A stretch of 64,000 nt of DNA from Ruminococcaceae bacterium UBA2854 (GTDB lineage: Bacteria; Bacillota; Clostridia; Oscillospirales; Acutalibacteraceae): positions 86,686 through 150,685 of the forward strand of contig DEFK01000017.1 of assembly GCA_002350765.1 (NCBI GenBank), written 5' to 3'. Within the stretch, counting starts at the first letter, position 1. Each line of letters begins with the position of its first letter. The position numbers and the translations under genes were made by a program. The notes beneath the pieces were generated by a model. The model worked only from the letters and a program-made list of their open reading frames with translations. It did not search any database and was not told where the DNA came from. This document shows positions 8,742-18,004 of this stretch, in pieces.

Positions 8742-9511
8742 GAATAACGGCGCTAACTGAAAACACCAGTAAAAACGGTTTGCTGTCCGAGCACGGACTT
8801 AGTCTTTATATAGAAACCGAAAACAGAAAGATACTTTTCGATACGGGACAGAGCGACTTGTTCTCGAAAAACGCCGAAACGCTCGGGATTGACTTGTCTG
8901 AGGTTGACTTAGCCGTGCTTTCCCACGGACACTACGACCACGGCGGCGGTTTAAAAAAGTTCCTCGAGCTCAATAAAACGGCGAAGGTCTATATGAATAA
9001 ACACGCCTTCGAGCCCCATTATAACGGTACCGAAAAGTATATAGGGCTTGACGAACGCCTGATGGATAACGAACGGATAGTATTTACCGATGAGGTCTTT
9101 AATATTGAAAAAGGGCTTACGCTCTATTCCTGTAACGGTAAGGATAAGCTCTTGGATTCAGGCTCGTTCGGGCTGAATACGGAAGAAAACGGAAAGCTCG
9201 TTCCCGACGATTTCCGCCACGAGCATTACCTGCTTATAGAGGAAAACGCTAAAAGGGTTCTTATAAGCGGCTGTTCCCACAAGGGGATTATTAATATAGA
9301 AAGCTGGTTTAAGCCCGACTGTCTTGTCGGCGGCTTCCATTTCTCGAAAATCGAGGACGATAATAGGCTTAAAGCCTTTGCCCAAGCGCTGAACGTGTAC
9401 GATACCGTGTTTTATACCTGCCATTGTACGGGACTAAGGCAGTACGGCGTTATGAAAAAGTATATGGACAGCCTTAATTATATCTCCGCGGGAGATACAG
9501 TCGTTGTTTAG
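8738..9511 (+). CDS. Metallo-beta-lactamase-fold hydrolase (COG1237 type)
   Basis: 257 aa. The metal site motif SHGHYDHGGG (about residues 66-75), a CSHKG segment and a C-terminal HCTG fit the MBL superfamily. The opening TENTSKNGLLSEHGLSLYI and ILFDTGQSDLF match the COG1237 group related to methanopterin/dihydropterin phosphate synthases, whose bacterial members are mostly uncharacterised. Cytoplasmic, no signal peptide. It shares an ATGA overlap with the AlkD-like gene; the link with DNA repair is unproven. Confidence 0.85.
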   Translation: MRITALTENTSKNGLLSEHGLSLYIETENRKILFDTGQSDLFSKNAETLGIDLSEVDLAVLSHGHYDHGGGLKKFLELNKTAKVYMNKHAFEPHYNGTEKYIGLDERLMDNERIVFTDEVFNIEKGLTLYSCNGKDKLLDSGSFGLNTEENGKLVPDDFRHEHYLLIEENAKRVLISGCSHKGIINIESWFKPDCLVGGFHFSKIEDDNRLKAFAQALNVYDTVFYTCHCTGLRQYGVMKKYMDSLNYISAGDTVVV

Positions 9512-9571
9512 TTCATTTAAGCGTCAACAACATTTCATATAATTATCATAAAAACTTCGAAAAACAATAAT

Positions 9572-9612
9572 AATCCTCCTGTATTATATTGGCACAATAC
9601 AGGAGGATTTCT
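9572..9612. terminator. 14-bp perfect hairpin after the MBL gene
   Basis: AATCCTCCTGTATT (9572-9585) and AATACAGGAGGATT (9596-9609) around a 10-base loop, then TTCTT. It acts as a terminator for the MBL transcript. Confidence 0.6.
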
Positions 9613-9637
9613 TATAGAAAACTTCCTGAGAATATAC

Positions 9638-9740
9638 GACAGCCTCCGTGATGTCAACACTCCACACTCAACACTATACAGAAATAATTGAAAACAAATA
9701 CATTTGCCAAAATCCATTTACTTGCCTATCGGAGGCTGTC
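9638..9740. repeat. Inverted repeat pair enclosing 81 bases, MITE-like
   Basis: GACAGCCTCCG (9638-9648) and CGGAGGCTGTC (9730-9740) bracket a low-complexity core (CACTCCACACTCAACAC). It has the size and ends of a miniature inverted-repeat element, but no target duplication was confirmed. The rest of the gap 9512-9907 holds two hairpins and the promoter below, and no supported gene. Confidence 0.3.
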
Positions 9741-9780
9741 CTTAAAATAGCTATTAAGTCATTCTATTTCCCCTCTCACA

Positions 9781-9810
9781 CAGGGCTCAGGGCTTCGGTC
9801 CTGAGCCCTG
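9781..9810. other. GC-rich hairpin
   Basis: CAGGGCTCAGG (9781-9791) and CCTGAGCCCTG (9800-9810) form an 11-bp stem. It lies upstream of the next promoter and may end leftover transcription. Confidence 0.5.
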
Positions 9811-9845
9811 TACATTTTGCACAAATAACGGCGCTAAATTTTGGA

Positions 9846-9874
9846 TTGCGTGACAAGGATTTGTATGATAAAAT
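9846..9874 (+). promoter_or_regulatory. SigA promoter of the FN3/Big2 protein gene
   Basis: TTGCGT (9846-9851), 17 bases, TAAAAT (9869-9874), followed by AAGGAGG (9894-9900) before ATG 9908. Confidence 0.65.
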
Positions 9875-9907
9875 GAAAGCGAAATATACCTTTAAGGAGG
9901 TCATTTT

Positions 9908-11790
9908 ATGAAAAAATTTTTAGCGCCTGTATTGGTTATTGCTTTGCTTATGAGTTGTTTTATTATTCCCGTAAGCGCCGATACGGGAGAACTGAAACTG
10001 CCGTTTAAGCTTATTCCGTCTAAGACCGTTTCTATGAGCAAGGTTGATATCGGCGACGCAACCGACATGAACTTTACTTACAGTATGGAAGAGGATATGA
10101 TAGGCTTTATGCAGGAATGCGAGGATTCCGAGAAAAAAGAAGCGTTATTAAAGCAGCTCGGAATAGACGATATCGCGATTGACGCGCAGATTGACTGGGC
10201 GCTTGACGATAAAGATGACTGGCACCATAGCGAGTACTGGGATGATAACGAAGCTACCCGCTATTTCGGTCTGGGTTATGATAAGGACGGACATTCCCGT
10301 ACCTGCGAGTGGGATCTCCTTTCGATATGGCCGTACGCTCAGACGACTAACGAATGCTGGATTACACGTTACGCGGGAAATCCCGATGACCCCGAAGATA
10401 CGCGCTGGAACGGCGAGGATTTTGAGGGCGGAGTTCACCGCAACGGAATGAAAGACGTTCTTAAGGAAGGCCAGTATGAGATAAAGCGCAACGACGGCGA
10501 AGCGTATATTACGATAGATTATAACGAGCATACGCTCTACGCCCGTATGCGTTACTATGTTACCGTATGGGATACCGACGGAAACGGAAACCCCGTAACA
10601 CGCTATTTATTCTCCGATTGGTCTGACGCGGCGTCATTCGGTAAAGACGGCAATCAATGGAGGCCTTATACCGAGGATGAGATCCCTGCTCCCGTTATCT
10701 CCGACGGATATATGACGGGCGAGGAATTTAACGATTATCCGATAGTTAATTATAAACCGTTCCCGAGGATTTAGCGGAGAAATTTACTAAAATCAACGGT
10801 TTCGGCGGATACGCGCGCGTTTATGTTGAGGCGCGTATTAAAGGAAGTAATCAGTGGCTTGAGCGCCAGGGCGATGTTGATCCGAAATCCGAAATGGGCT
10901 TCGACGTACTCGCTCTCGCGGGCGACGGAAAGCCGATTTATAAGGACACCGAAATAGAGTTTAGAACACGTTATTTCGTAGAGCAGAGAATGGGTTATAA
11001 TACAGAAGTCGAGAGTGAGTTCTTCTCGCCGTATTCTAATATTCTGACCGTAAAAGCGGATAAGGATTATATGGTTAATACTCAGCCCGCTCCTGGCGAT
11101 CCTAATCCCGACATAAGCCCGCAGCCCGTTAACCCCGTGCCTTCTATAAGCTCGCTCAGCGGCGGCGCTACAAAAGCTCAGGTTACTAAGTTTATAACAG
11201 GCTTAAAAACCGACAGCGACCCCAAGGGCTCTACCTTCGGTATTCTTTCTGCTAAACAGAAAAAAGCCGCCAAAAACTCTATTTCAATTACATGGAATAA
11301 AGTTAAGGGCGCTAAGAGCTACTCGATTTACGCTAATAAATGCGGAAAGACTAACCCGTATAATTATTTAACCTCCGTATCGGGTACATCCTATACGCAG
11401 AAAAACCTTAAAAAAGGTACATATTATAAGTATCTTGTCGCCGCCTTTAACGGAAGCGGAAAGCTTATCGCCACCGCGAAAACTCTCCATATTACCACCT
11501 CGGGCGGAAAAAACGGCAACTTTAAAAAGGTTACAACCGCCGCTAAAAAAGACAAGGTAACGCTGAAGAAAAAGGGCAAGAGCTTTAAGCTGAAGGCTAA
11601 AGCGATACCCGAGTCAAAGAAGCGTAAGGTAAACGTACACCGCGGTATGAAATACGAAAGCTCGAATACAAAAATCGCGACAGTAAACGCGGGCGGAAAA
11701 ATTACCGCTAAGAAAAAAGGAAAATGTATCGTTTACGCTTATGCCCAGAGCGGAGCGTATAAAAAGATAAAAGTTACCGTAAAGAAGTAA
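9908..11790 (+). pseudogene. Secreted FN3/Big2 surface protein broken by a frameshift
   Basis: One exported protein of about 627 aa is split into two frames. The 5' part (9908-10774, 288 codons) has a strong ribosome site and a signal peptide ending near PVSAD, then a Trp/Asp-rich beta domain. It stops at TAG 10772. The reading continues in the -1 frame from about 10757-10765, where NYKP runs on into VPEDLAEKFTKINGFGG, and then without a break to 11790. The 3' part has a Pro-rich linker, an FN3-like domain (SISITWNKVKGAKSYSIYAN), and a Big2 domain (ESSNTKIATVNAGGKITAKK) rich in Lys. Cause: a one-base deletion, an assembly error, or a phase-type switch at the short C/G run. Downstream codons look unconstrained by other stops, so the break is recent or artefactual. 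Confidence 0.75.
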
Positions 11791-11797
11791 TGGCAAA

Positions 11798-11829
11798 AAA
11801 TATATCGGCTCGCTCGAGCCGATATATTT
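11798..11829. terminator. Convergent bidirectional terminator
   Basis: AAATATATCGGCTC (11798-11811), loop GCTC, GAGCCGATATATTT (11816-11829): a 14-bp stem shared by the two converging genes. Confidence 0.8.
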
Positions 11830-13309
11830 ATTTATTATAGAGCTTTTTAGTTTCGTAAGTAGGTTCCGTCGTAAGACGTATACCGAGCTTTTTAAGCGTA
11901 CGCATATCGGTTTCCGAGAGGATAACCGTAGCGTGAGCGTCTGTATCGCGGAGAAGCGGAAGTTTTTCCATAGCGAGCTTCGCTGTCGGATTAGTTACCG
12001 CCGACATCGAAAGCGCGATTAAAATTTCGTCCGTATGGAGTCTGGGGTTAACCGAGCCGAGGCTCGAAACCTTTAACTTCTGAATAGGCTCGATAACCGC
12101 CGCGTCGAGAAGCTCAACCTGGTCGGGGATATTGGCGAGCGATTTAAGCGCGTTTAAAAGCATAGCCGAAACCGCGCCGAGCAGGTTAGTTGTCTTACCT
12201 GTTATAATCTTTCCGTCCGAAAGCTCGATAGCCGCCGCGGGAGCGCCTGTTTCCTCCGCCTTTTTGAGCGCGGGGGTAATTACGCGTCTGTCGGTTACGT
12301 TGAGCTTGCTCTGCTGCATAAGTATGCTGATTTTATTCGCTTCGTCCGAGGAGCCTACGCCCTTGGTATTGTTCGAAAGCGCGTAGTAGTAACGGCGGAT
12401 TATCTCCTGGTTAGCGGCTTCGCAAACCGCCTCGTCGTCAATAATACAGTTGCCTGCCATATTTACGCCCATATCCGTGGGCGATTTATACGGCGACTCG
12501 CCTAAGATCAGCTCGAACATTGTATTGAGAACGGGGAAAATCTCGATATCCCTGTTATAGTTTACTGTAGTTTTTCCGTAAGCCTCTAAGTGGAACGGGT
12601 CTATCATATTAACGTCGTTCAAATCGGCTGTAGCCGCTTCGTACGCGACATTAACGGGGTGTTTAAGCGGTAAGTTCCAGATAGGGAAGGTCTCGAATTT
12701 AGCGTAGCCCGCCTTGATATTACGCTTGTGCTCGTGATAAAGCTGGGAAAGGCATACTGCCATCTTGCCCGAGCCGGGACCCGGAGCGGTAATTACAACG
12801 AGCTTGCGTGAGGTTTCGACATAGTCGTTCTTTCCGTAGCCGTCGTCGCTTACGATAAGGTCAACGTCGGTAGGATAGTTCGGGATAGAGAAGTGGTGGT
12901 ATACGTTTATACCGTTTTCTATAAGCTTTTTCTCGAACTTAACGGCTGAGGGCTGTTCGGCGAATCTCGTAAGTACAACCGACGGTACATACAGACCGCG
13001 GCTTTTAAATACGTCGAGAAGTCTGAGCGCGTCTAAATCATAGGTTATTCCCAAGTCGCCGCGAACCTTATTTTTCTCGATGTCGTCGGCGTTAATTACG
13101 ATTACGATTTCCGCTTCGTCTTTAAGCTGCATAAGCATCTGCAGCTTTGAGTCAGGCTTAAAGCCGGGTAAAACTCGGGAGGCGTGGTAGTCGTCAAAAA
13201 GCTTACCGCCGAATTCGAGGTAAAGCTTATCGCCGAATTTCTTTATTCTGTCGCGGATATGCTGCGACTGCATTTCAAGATATTTTCCATTATCGAACCC
13301 TATTTTCAT
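11828..13309 (-). CDS. DUF1846 family protein
   Basis: 493 aa, the standard length of the DUF1846 family found across Firmicutes. Family features include MKIGFDNGKYLEMQSQHI at the start, a nucleotide-binding-like segment VVITAPGPGSGKMAVCLSQ near residue 175, and NMAGNCIIDD near 280. The glycine-rich segment suggests NTP or phosphate binding, but the biochemical role is not established. Cytoplasmic. It is monocistronic, with its own promoter in the divergent gap, and its stop abuts the shared terminator. Confidence 0.9.
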   Translation of the reverse strand: MKIGFDNGKYLEMQSQHIRDRIKKFGDKLYLEFGGKLFDDYHASRVLPGFKPDSKLQMLMQLKDEAEIVIVINADDIEKNKVRGDLGITYDLDALRLLDVFKSRGLYVPSVVLTRFAEQPSAVKFEKKLIENGINVYHHFSIPNYPTDVDLIVSDDGYGKNDYVETSRKLVVITAPGPGSGKMAVCLSQLYHEHKRNIKAGYAKFETFPIWNLPLKHPVNVAYEAATADLNDVNMIDPFHLEAYGKTTVNYNRDIEIFPVLNTMFELILGESPYKSPTDMGVNMAGNCIIDDEAVCEAANQEIIRRYYYALSNNTKGVGSSDEANKISILMQQSKLNVTDRRVITPALKKAEETGAPAAAIELSDGKIITGKTTNLLGAVSAMLLNALKSLANIPDQVELLDAAVIEPIQKLKVSSLGSVNPRLHTDEILIALSMSAVTNPTAKLAMEKLPLLRDTDAHATVILSETDMRTLKKLGIRLTTEPTYETKKLYNK

Positions 13310-13353
13310 AATCCGCCTCCTGTGCGTTAAACAAAAATAAATTAACCTTTAAA

Positions 13354-13382
13354 ATTATAGCACAGCAGTGTTTAAATATCAA
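13354..13382 (-). promoter_or_regulatory. SigA promoter of the DUF1846 gene
   Basis: On the minus strand TTGATA (13382-13377), 17 bases, TATAAT (13359-13354). Confidence 0.7.
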
Positions 13383-13421
13383 ATTAAAATCTTGAAATAT
13401 TCTCTATTTGAAAAAAGCATA

Positions 13422-13450
13422 TAGACAACCTCGTTTAGAAATGGTATAAT
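13422..13450 (+). promoter_or_regulatory. SigA promoter of the asparagine-synthetase-like gene
   Basis: TAGACA (13422-13427), 17 bases, TATAAT (13445-13450); GGAGG then precedes ATG 13482. Confidence 0.8.
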
Positions 13451-13481
13451 TTCTACATAATCTGACACGGAGGTCGATACT

Positions 13482-15014
13482 ATGGACAACAACAAGACAG
13501 AAATCCGTTATTACAGCGGTTATATAAGAAACTGGAGAAGCCTTTGCTCCGAGCTCGGTATTGAGCTTGATTTAAACCGTCAGGAGCGCGAGGCTGAGAT
13601 ATTAAAAAAAGCGTATTCAAAATGGAAGATGAATATGATGGAGCATATTTACGGAATGTTCGCTTTCGCACTTTATGACGAGAGCGAAAAGAAGCTCTAC
13701 TGTGTAAGAGACCAGGTAGGTCAGAAGCAGATGTTTTATTCCGTAATTAACGGAGAGTTCGTTTGCTCGGGCGATATTAACGAAATCGCGTCAACCGACG
13801 GCTTTACAAAGAAGCTGAATAAGCGTATGCTCCAGCAGTACCTTTTCTACGGCTATCCGATAGGCGGGGAAACCTTCTACGAGAATGTTTATAAGCTGAT
13901 GCTAGGTCATTATGTTGAGTGGAACGGCAAAGAGGCTGAGACCGTACGCTACTTTAAGCCCGAGTTCGAGCCCGATAATACTAAGACGGTTGATGAATTT
14001 GCCGCTGAAATCGAGAAAGTAATAGACGAGATTATGTCCGAGGAACGCGGTGATAAGGAGTTCCCGTATAAGGAATCGTTCCTTTCGGGCGGAGTTGACT
14101 CGTCCTATCTTTTCGCGGCTAGCGACGCCGAGTGCGCTAATACCGTCGGCTACGGCGAGGAGGGCTTCGATGAGTCGGAGCTCGCGCGTCAGACCGCGGA
14201 AATCCTCGGAAAAGGCTTCCGTAAAAAGATTATCGAGCCCGACGAGTATTTTGAGCGTATTCCTACCGTTATTGATAAAATGGGCCAGCCCTTAGGCGAC
14301 GCATCGGCGGTGGCTTTCTCTATCGGCTGTAAGGCTGTACGAGAGTACGCGAAGGTTGTATATTCGGGAGAGGGAATCGACGAGTTCTTTGGCGGCTATA
14401 ACGCCCATAAGCGTGAAATCCCGAAGGAGTGGACGTACCTTACCTGCTCCCATATTATGTCCGAGGATTATATTAAGTCGTTAATGCTCGACTACGACGA
14501 GAGCGTTAAGGCGGTTGACCCCGTAGCTCCGCTATGGAAAGAGGTAGAGGGACAGGATCCGCTCGCGCAGAAGCTTACTATCGACGTGTCTTTATGGCTG
14601 GAGGGCGATATTTATCTTAATACCGACCGTACAAGTACAGCCTGCGGAGTAGAGCTGCATACTCCGTTCAGCGATTTAAGACTGTTTAACGTAGCGAGAA
14701 AAATCCCCGCCGAATACAAATTCGCCGAGGGTCAGAATAAATATGTTTTCCGTAAGGCGGCGAGCGCTAAGCTCCCTGACGAGGTTGCGTTCAGAAAGAA
14801 AGTAGGCTTCCCTGTGCCTGTGAGAAAATGGCTTGCGGACGAAAAGTTCAACAAGCCTATCGCCGATAAGCTTTTCGGAGATACTTCTAAAAAGTTCTTC
14901 GACCAGCAGCAGCTTGAAAAGCTCTGGGTAAGCTATCTCGAGGGCGAGGAACAGTACTGGGGAAGAATCTACGCAATCTACGCGTTCTTACTCTGGTATG
15001 ACTTAAAATTTTAA
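13482..15014 (+). CDS. Asparagine synthetase-like protein lacking the N-terminal Cys
   Basis: 510 aa. The C-terminal synthetase domain is intact with the PP-loop FLSGGVDSSYL near residue 200, YSGEGIDEFFGGY near 300, and TPFSDLRLFNVARKIP, which point to AMP activation of aspartate or a related carboxylate. The N-terminal glutaminase domain is shortened: the protein begins at the point matching about residue 75 of AsnB (YYSGYIRNWRSLCSELG corresponds to YNGEIYN), so the Cys2 nucleophile and the oxyanion region are absent. Promoter and GGAGG directly precede ATG 13482, leaving no room for a longer N-terminus. It could use free ammonia or act on another amine/acid pair. Monocistronic. Confidence 0.88.
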   Translation: MDNNKTEIRYYSGYIRNWRSLCSELGIELDLNRQEREAEILKKAYSKWKMNMMEHIYGMFAFALYDESEKKLYCVRDQVGQKQMFYSVINGEFVCSGDINEIASTDGFTKKLNKRMLQQYLFYGYPIGGETFYENVYKLMLGHYVEWNGKEAETVRYFKPEFEPDNTKTVDEFAAEIEKVIDEIMSEERGDKEFPYKESFLSGGVDSSYLFAASDAECANTVGYGEEGFDESELARQTAEILGKGFRKKIIEPDEYFERIPTVIDKMGQPLGDASAVAFSIGCKAVREYAKVVYSGEGIDEFFGGYNAHKREIPKEWTYLTCSHIMSEDYIKSLMLDYDESVKAVDPVAPLWKEVEGQDPLAQKLTIDVSLWLEGDIYLNTDRTSTACGVELHTPFSDLRLFNVARKIPAEYKFAEGQNKYVFRKAASAKLPDEVAFRKKVGFPVPVRKWLADEKFNKPIADKLFGDTSKKFFDQQQLEKLWVSYLEGEEQYWGRIYAIYAFLLWYDLKF

Positions 15015-15031
15015 AAGAATAATATAAATTA

Positions 15032-15060
15032 ACGGCGCGGTTTCTAAAGAACCGCGCCGT
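15032..15060 (+). terminator. Terminator of the asparagine-synthetase-like gene
   Basis: ACGGCGCGGTT (15032-15042) pairs with AACCGCGCCGT (15050-15060), then ATTAAAT. Confidence 0.7.
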
Positions 15061-15107
15061 ATTAAATATGAGAAACACTTCTCACTTCCCACTTCCTACT
15101 TCCTGCT

Positions 15108-15150
15108 AAAAACGGGCTGCAAAACTCGTTTAGAGTTTAAACAGCCCGTT
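15108..15150 (-). terminator. Terminator of the nagB-glmM operon
   Basis: AACGGGCTG (15111-15119) pairs with CAGCCCGTT (15142-15150); on the minus strand it ends in TTTTT. The short stretch 15073-15106 is a pyrimidine-rich low-complexity run of CACTTCC-type repeats. Confidence 0.7.
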
Positions 15151-15156
15151 AAATAA

Positions 15157-16503
15157 TTAAATAATATGTCCTTTTGCTCTGATAACGTCGATTACCTGGT
15201 CAACGTATTTCTCGCAGGTTTCGTCCGAATCAGCCTCAACCATAACTCTGATAACAGGCTCTGTGCCTGATTCTCTGAGAAGAATTCTTCCGTTGTCGCC
15301 GAGAACCTCGGATACCTTGGCTACTTCGCTCTGTACATCGGGGTCGTTCTTAGCGTCGGGCTTGGATTTAACCTTAACGTTCTTGAGAACCTGGGGATAC
15401 ATAACCATAGGAGCCGCGAGCTCGCTCATCGGTTTCTCTTTAGCGAGCATAACCTCCATAAGCTTTAAAGAGGTGAGGATACCGTCGCCTGTGGTAGCGT
15501 ATTTCGAGAAGATAATATGTCCCGATTCCTCGCCGCCGATACGGTTGCCTGTATTTACCATATTCTCGTAAACGTACTTGTCGCCGACATTAACCTTATC
15601 GTATTCGATGCCGACCTTATCGAGCGCCTTAAACAGACCGAAGTTACTCATAATAGTAGCTACAACCTTGTTGTTTATGAGCTTTCCTCTTTCCTTCATA
15701 TATACGCCGTACATATAGATGATATGGTCGCCTGTGACTACGTTGCCCTTTTCGTCAACCGCTAAGCAGCGGTCGGCGTCGCCGTCGTAAGCGAAGCCTA
15801 CGTCTAAGTTATTATCTACAACGAACTTCTGCAAGTGCTCGATATGGGTTGAGCCGCAGTCGGTGTTGATATTGTAGCCGTCGGGAGCGTCGTTGATAAC
15901 ATATGTCTTAGCTCCGAGAGCGTCGAATACGCCCTTGGCAATCTGCCATGCCGCGCCGTTGGAAACGTCGAGACCTACCTTAACATTCTTGAAGCTGTAT
16001 TTGCTCATAGAGATGAGGTAGCCGATATAGCGGTTACGTCCTTCTACATAGTCAACGGTACGTCCGATGTTCTCTCTCTCGGCAATCGGAATTTCGATCT
16101 TATCGTCGATAAAGTCCTCTACCTTTAAGAGAGTTTCCTCCTCCATCTTCTCACCCTTGCTGTTGAGAAGCTTGATACCGTTGTCATAGAACGGGTTATG
16201 TGACGCGGAAATCATAATACCGCAGTCAAAATCGTCAATACGAGTGATATAAGCTACGGAGGGAGTGGTGGTTACGTGCATAATATACGCGTCAGCACCG
16301 CTTGCCATAAGACCTGTGCAAAGCGCGTACTCGAACATATAGGAGGAGCGGCGTGTATCCTTACCGATAACGATCTTAGCTTTCTTTCCCATATTAGCGC
16401 CGTAGTACCAGCCTAAAAATCTTCCTATTTTAATAGCGTGCTCAAAGGTAAGGTTTTTGTTAGCCTCGCCTCTGAATCCGTCTGTACCGAAATATTTACC
16501 CAT
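15157..16503 (-). CDS. glmM: Phosphoglucosamine mutase
   Basis: 448 aa, the expected GlmM length. It interconverts glucosamine-6-phosphate and glucosamine-1-phosphate in UDP-GlcNAc synthesis. FGTDGFRGEAN opens the protein, the catalytic phosphoserine loop is SASHNPFYDNG (near residue 98), the metal loop DGDADRC is near 240, and GGEESGH and RESGTEPVIRVM mark the sugar- and phosphate-binding domains. Last gene of a three-gene minus-strand operon; its ATG overlaps the stop of the preceding gene by one base. With nagB and the LbH gene it forms a plausible route from fructose-6-phosphate to GlcNAc-1-phosphate, under the ribozyme at 18005-18186. Confidence 0.95.
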   Translation of the reverse strand: MGKYFGTDGFRGEANKNLTFEHAIKIGRFLGWYYGANMGKKAKIVIGKDTRRSSYMFEYALCTGLMASGADAYIMHVTTTPSVAYITRIDDFDCGIMISASHNPFYDNGIKLLNSKGEKMEEETLLKVEDFIDDKIEIPIAERENIGRTVDYVEGRNRYIGYLISMSKYSFKNVKVGLDVSNGAAWQIAKGVFDALGAKTYVINDAPDGYNINTDCGSTHIEHLQKFVVDNNLDVGFAYDGDADRCLAVDEKGNVVTGDHIIYMYGVYMKERGKLINNKVVATIMSNFGLFKALDKVGIEYDKVNVGDKYVYENMVNTGNRIGGEESGHIIFSKYATTGDGILTSLKLMEVMLAKEKPMSELAAPMVMYPQVLKNVKVKSKPDAKNDPDVQSEVAKVSEVLGDNGRILLRESGTEPVIRVMVEADSDETCEKYVDQVIDVIRAKGHII

Positions 16504-17165
16504 TATCTTTCAATCCTTTCCACAACGGTACCGTCGTTCTTAAAAATACAGTTCTCGGGAACAACACCGCGTACGCAGGATGTGGGGTACACGCTTGCGT
16601 GTCTGCCGATAACAGTACCGGGGTTACATACGGCGTTACATCCAACCTCAACGTAGTCGCCGAGCATAGCGCCGAATTTCTTGAGCCCTGTTTCGATCTT
16701 CTCTGTGCCGTTATGAACTACAACGAGCTTTTTGTCGGACTTAACGTTAGATGTGATTGAGCCCGCGCCCATATGTGAGAAGTAGCCGAGAATAGAGTCG
16801 CCTACATAGTTGTAGTGCGGAGTCTGAACGTGGTCGAAAAGGATAACGTTCTTGAGCTCGGCGGAGTTGCCGACTACGCAGTCAGCGCCTACTAAAGCCG
16901 AACCGCGGATAAAAGCGCACTGACGAACTTCTGTGTTCGGGCCGATAATACAGGGAGCGCCGAGATAAGCCGAATCGAATACCTTGGCTGTCTTATGAAC
17001 CCATACGCCTTCTGCTCTCTGCTCGTAATCGTCGCCGAGAGTAGCGCCTAACTCGAGGATAAAGTCCTTAATACCCTTTAAGGCTTCCCACGGATAAGTA
17101 AACTGCGAAAGATAATCCTTCGCGAGAGTATGATCTAAATCATAGAGATCTTTTATAGTGTACAT
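16503..17165 (-). CDS. Left-handed beta-helix acyltransferase, GlmU C-terminal-like
   Basis: 220 aa. After an N-terminal helical segment (residues 1-50) comes a hexapeptide-repeat left-handed beta-helix: AKVFDSAYLGAPCIIGPNTE, then GSALVGADCVVGNSAELKN and VGCNAVCNPGTVIGRHASVY. HYNYVGDSILG and GAGSITSNVKSD closely recall the acetyl-CoA/GlcN-1-P site of GlmU. No uridylyltransferase domain is present, so it would need a separate partner for UDP-GlcNAc. Its position between nagB and glmM, with one-base overlaps on both sides, supports acetylation of glucosamine-1-phosphate. Other sugar-phosphate transferase activities cannot be excluded. Confidence 0.85.
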   Translation of the reverse strand: MYTIKDLYDLDHTLAKDYLSQFTYPWEALKGIKDFILELGATLGDDYEQRAEGVWVHKTAKVFDSAYLGAPCIIGPNTEVRQCAFIRGSALVGADCVVGNSAELKNVILFDHVQTPHYNYVGDSILGYFSHMGAGSITSNVKSDKKLVVVHNGTEKIETGLKKFGAMLGDYVEVGCNAVCNPGTVIGRHASVYPTSCVRGVVPENCIFKNDGTVVERIER

Positions 17166-17956
17166 TAAAGTCTCTCCTTCTTTTCAATATCGAGGAAATA
17201 TTTATATGTGTCAACCGTAAGCTCGCCGCAGGCAGCTTCGTCACAAGCGATAATAGCGCCGTTGTGCATCTGTAAAGCGGAGCAGGTCCACTTATGGCTT
17301 ACGGAACCCTCTACTGTCTCAGCGAGAGCTCTCGCCTTATTATGGCCGTTGATAAGAATTAAAACTTCCTTGGAATCTGTAACTGTGCCTACGCCTACGG
17401 AAAGAGCCTGAGCGGGAACCGCTTCGGGATCGTTGCCGAAGAAACGTGAGTTAACGATTCTTGTGTCTGTTGTAAGGTTTCTTACGCCTGTGCGTGAAGC
17501 GAGGCTTGTAAAGGGCTCGTTGAACGCGATATGTCCGTCAACGCCGATACCGCCCATAAAGAGGTCAATTCCGCCGTAAGAAGCGATTTTCTCCTCGTAT
17601 CTCTTGCACTCGCCCTCGGGATCATCAGTCATACCGTTTAAGATATTGATGTTCTCTTTCTTCATATCTACGAGATGATCGAAGAAATTGTCGTGCATAA
17701 AGTACCAGTAGCTTTGGTCGTGCTCGTGAGGAAGTCCGAGGTATTCGTCCATATTGAATGTTACTACATTAGCGAACGATAACTCGCCCTTCTGGTTCAT
17801 TGTATAGAGCTCTTTATAAACACCGATAGGCGATGAGCCTGTGGGAAGTCCGAGTACGAAGGGACGATCCTCTTTATGATTCTTAATCTTCTGAGCGATA
17901 TAGTTAGCCGCCCATTTGCACATTTTATCGTAATTATCCTGAATTACAACTCTCAT
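17165..17956 (-). CDS. nagB: Glucosamine-6-phosphate deaminase/isomerase
   Basis: 263 aa, usual NagB length. It interconverts glucosamine-6-phosphate and fructose-6-phosphate plus ammonia. Visible signatures are [13 protein letters not shown] (phosphate loop), [10 protein letters not shown] with the catalytic Asp, [14 protein letters not shown] with Asp/His of the ring-opening relay, and [23 protein letters not shown] precedes the ATG at 17956. No NagA is nearby. The operon is nagB, LbH acyltransferase, glmM, and the leader carries a glmS-class ribozyme. In other bacteria that ribozyme represses glmS, so here NagB may run in the amination direction as GlmS substitute (inference). Confidence 0.95.
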   Translation of the reverse strand: MRVVIQDNYDKMCKWAANYIAQKIKNHKEDRPFVLGLPTGSSPIGVYKELYTMNQKGELSFANVVTFNMDEYLGLPHEHDQSYWYFMHDNFFDHLVDMKKENINILNGMTDDPEGECKRYEEKIASYGGIDLFMGGIGVDGHIAFNEPFTSLASRTGVRNLTTDTRIVNSRFFGNDPEAVPAQALSVGVGTVTDSKEVLILINGHNKARALAETVEGSVSHKWTCSALQMHNGAIIACDEAACGELTVDTYKYFLDIEKKERL

Positions 17957-18004
17957 AATAAATATCTCCTTTAATTTTATTAACGTTTTTATAAAAAATA
18001 AGCA

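Noticed and set aside
9648..9911. 87-codon frame before the FN3/Big2 gene
   Set aside because: It runs through hairpins and the promoter, ends in the ribosome site of the next gene, and has no domain or ribosome site.
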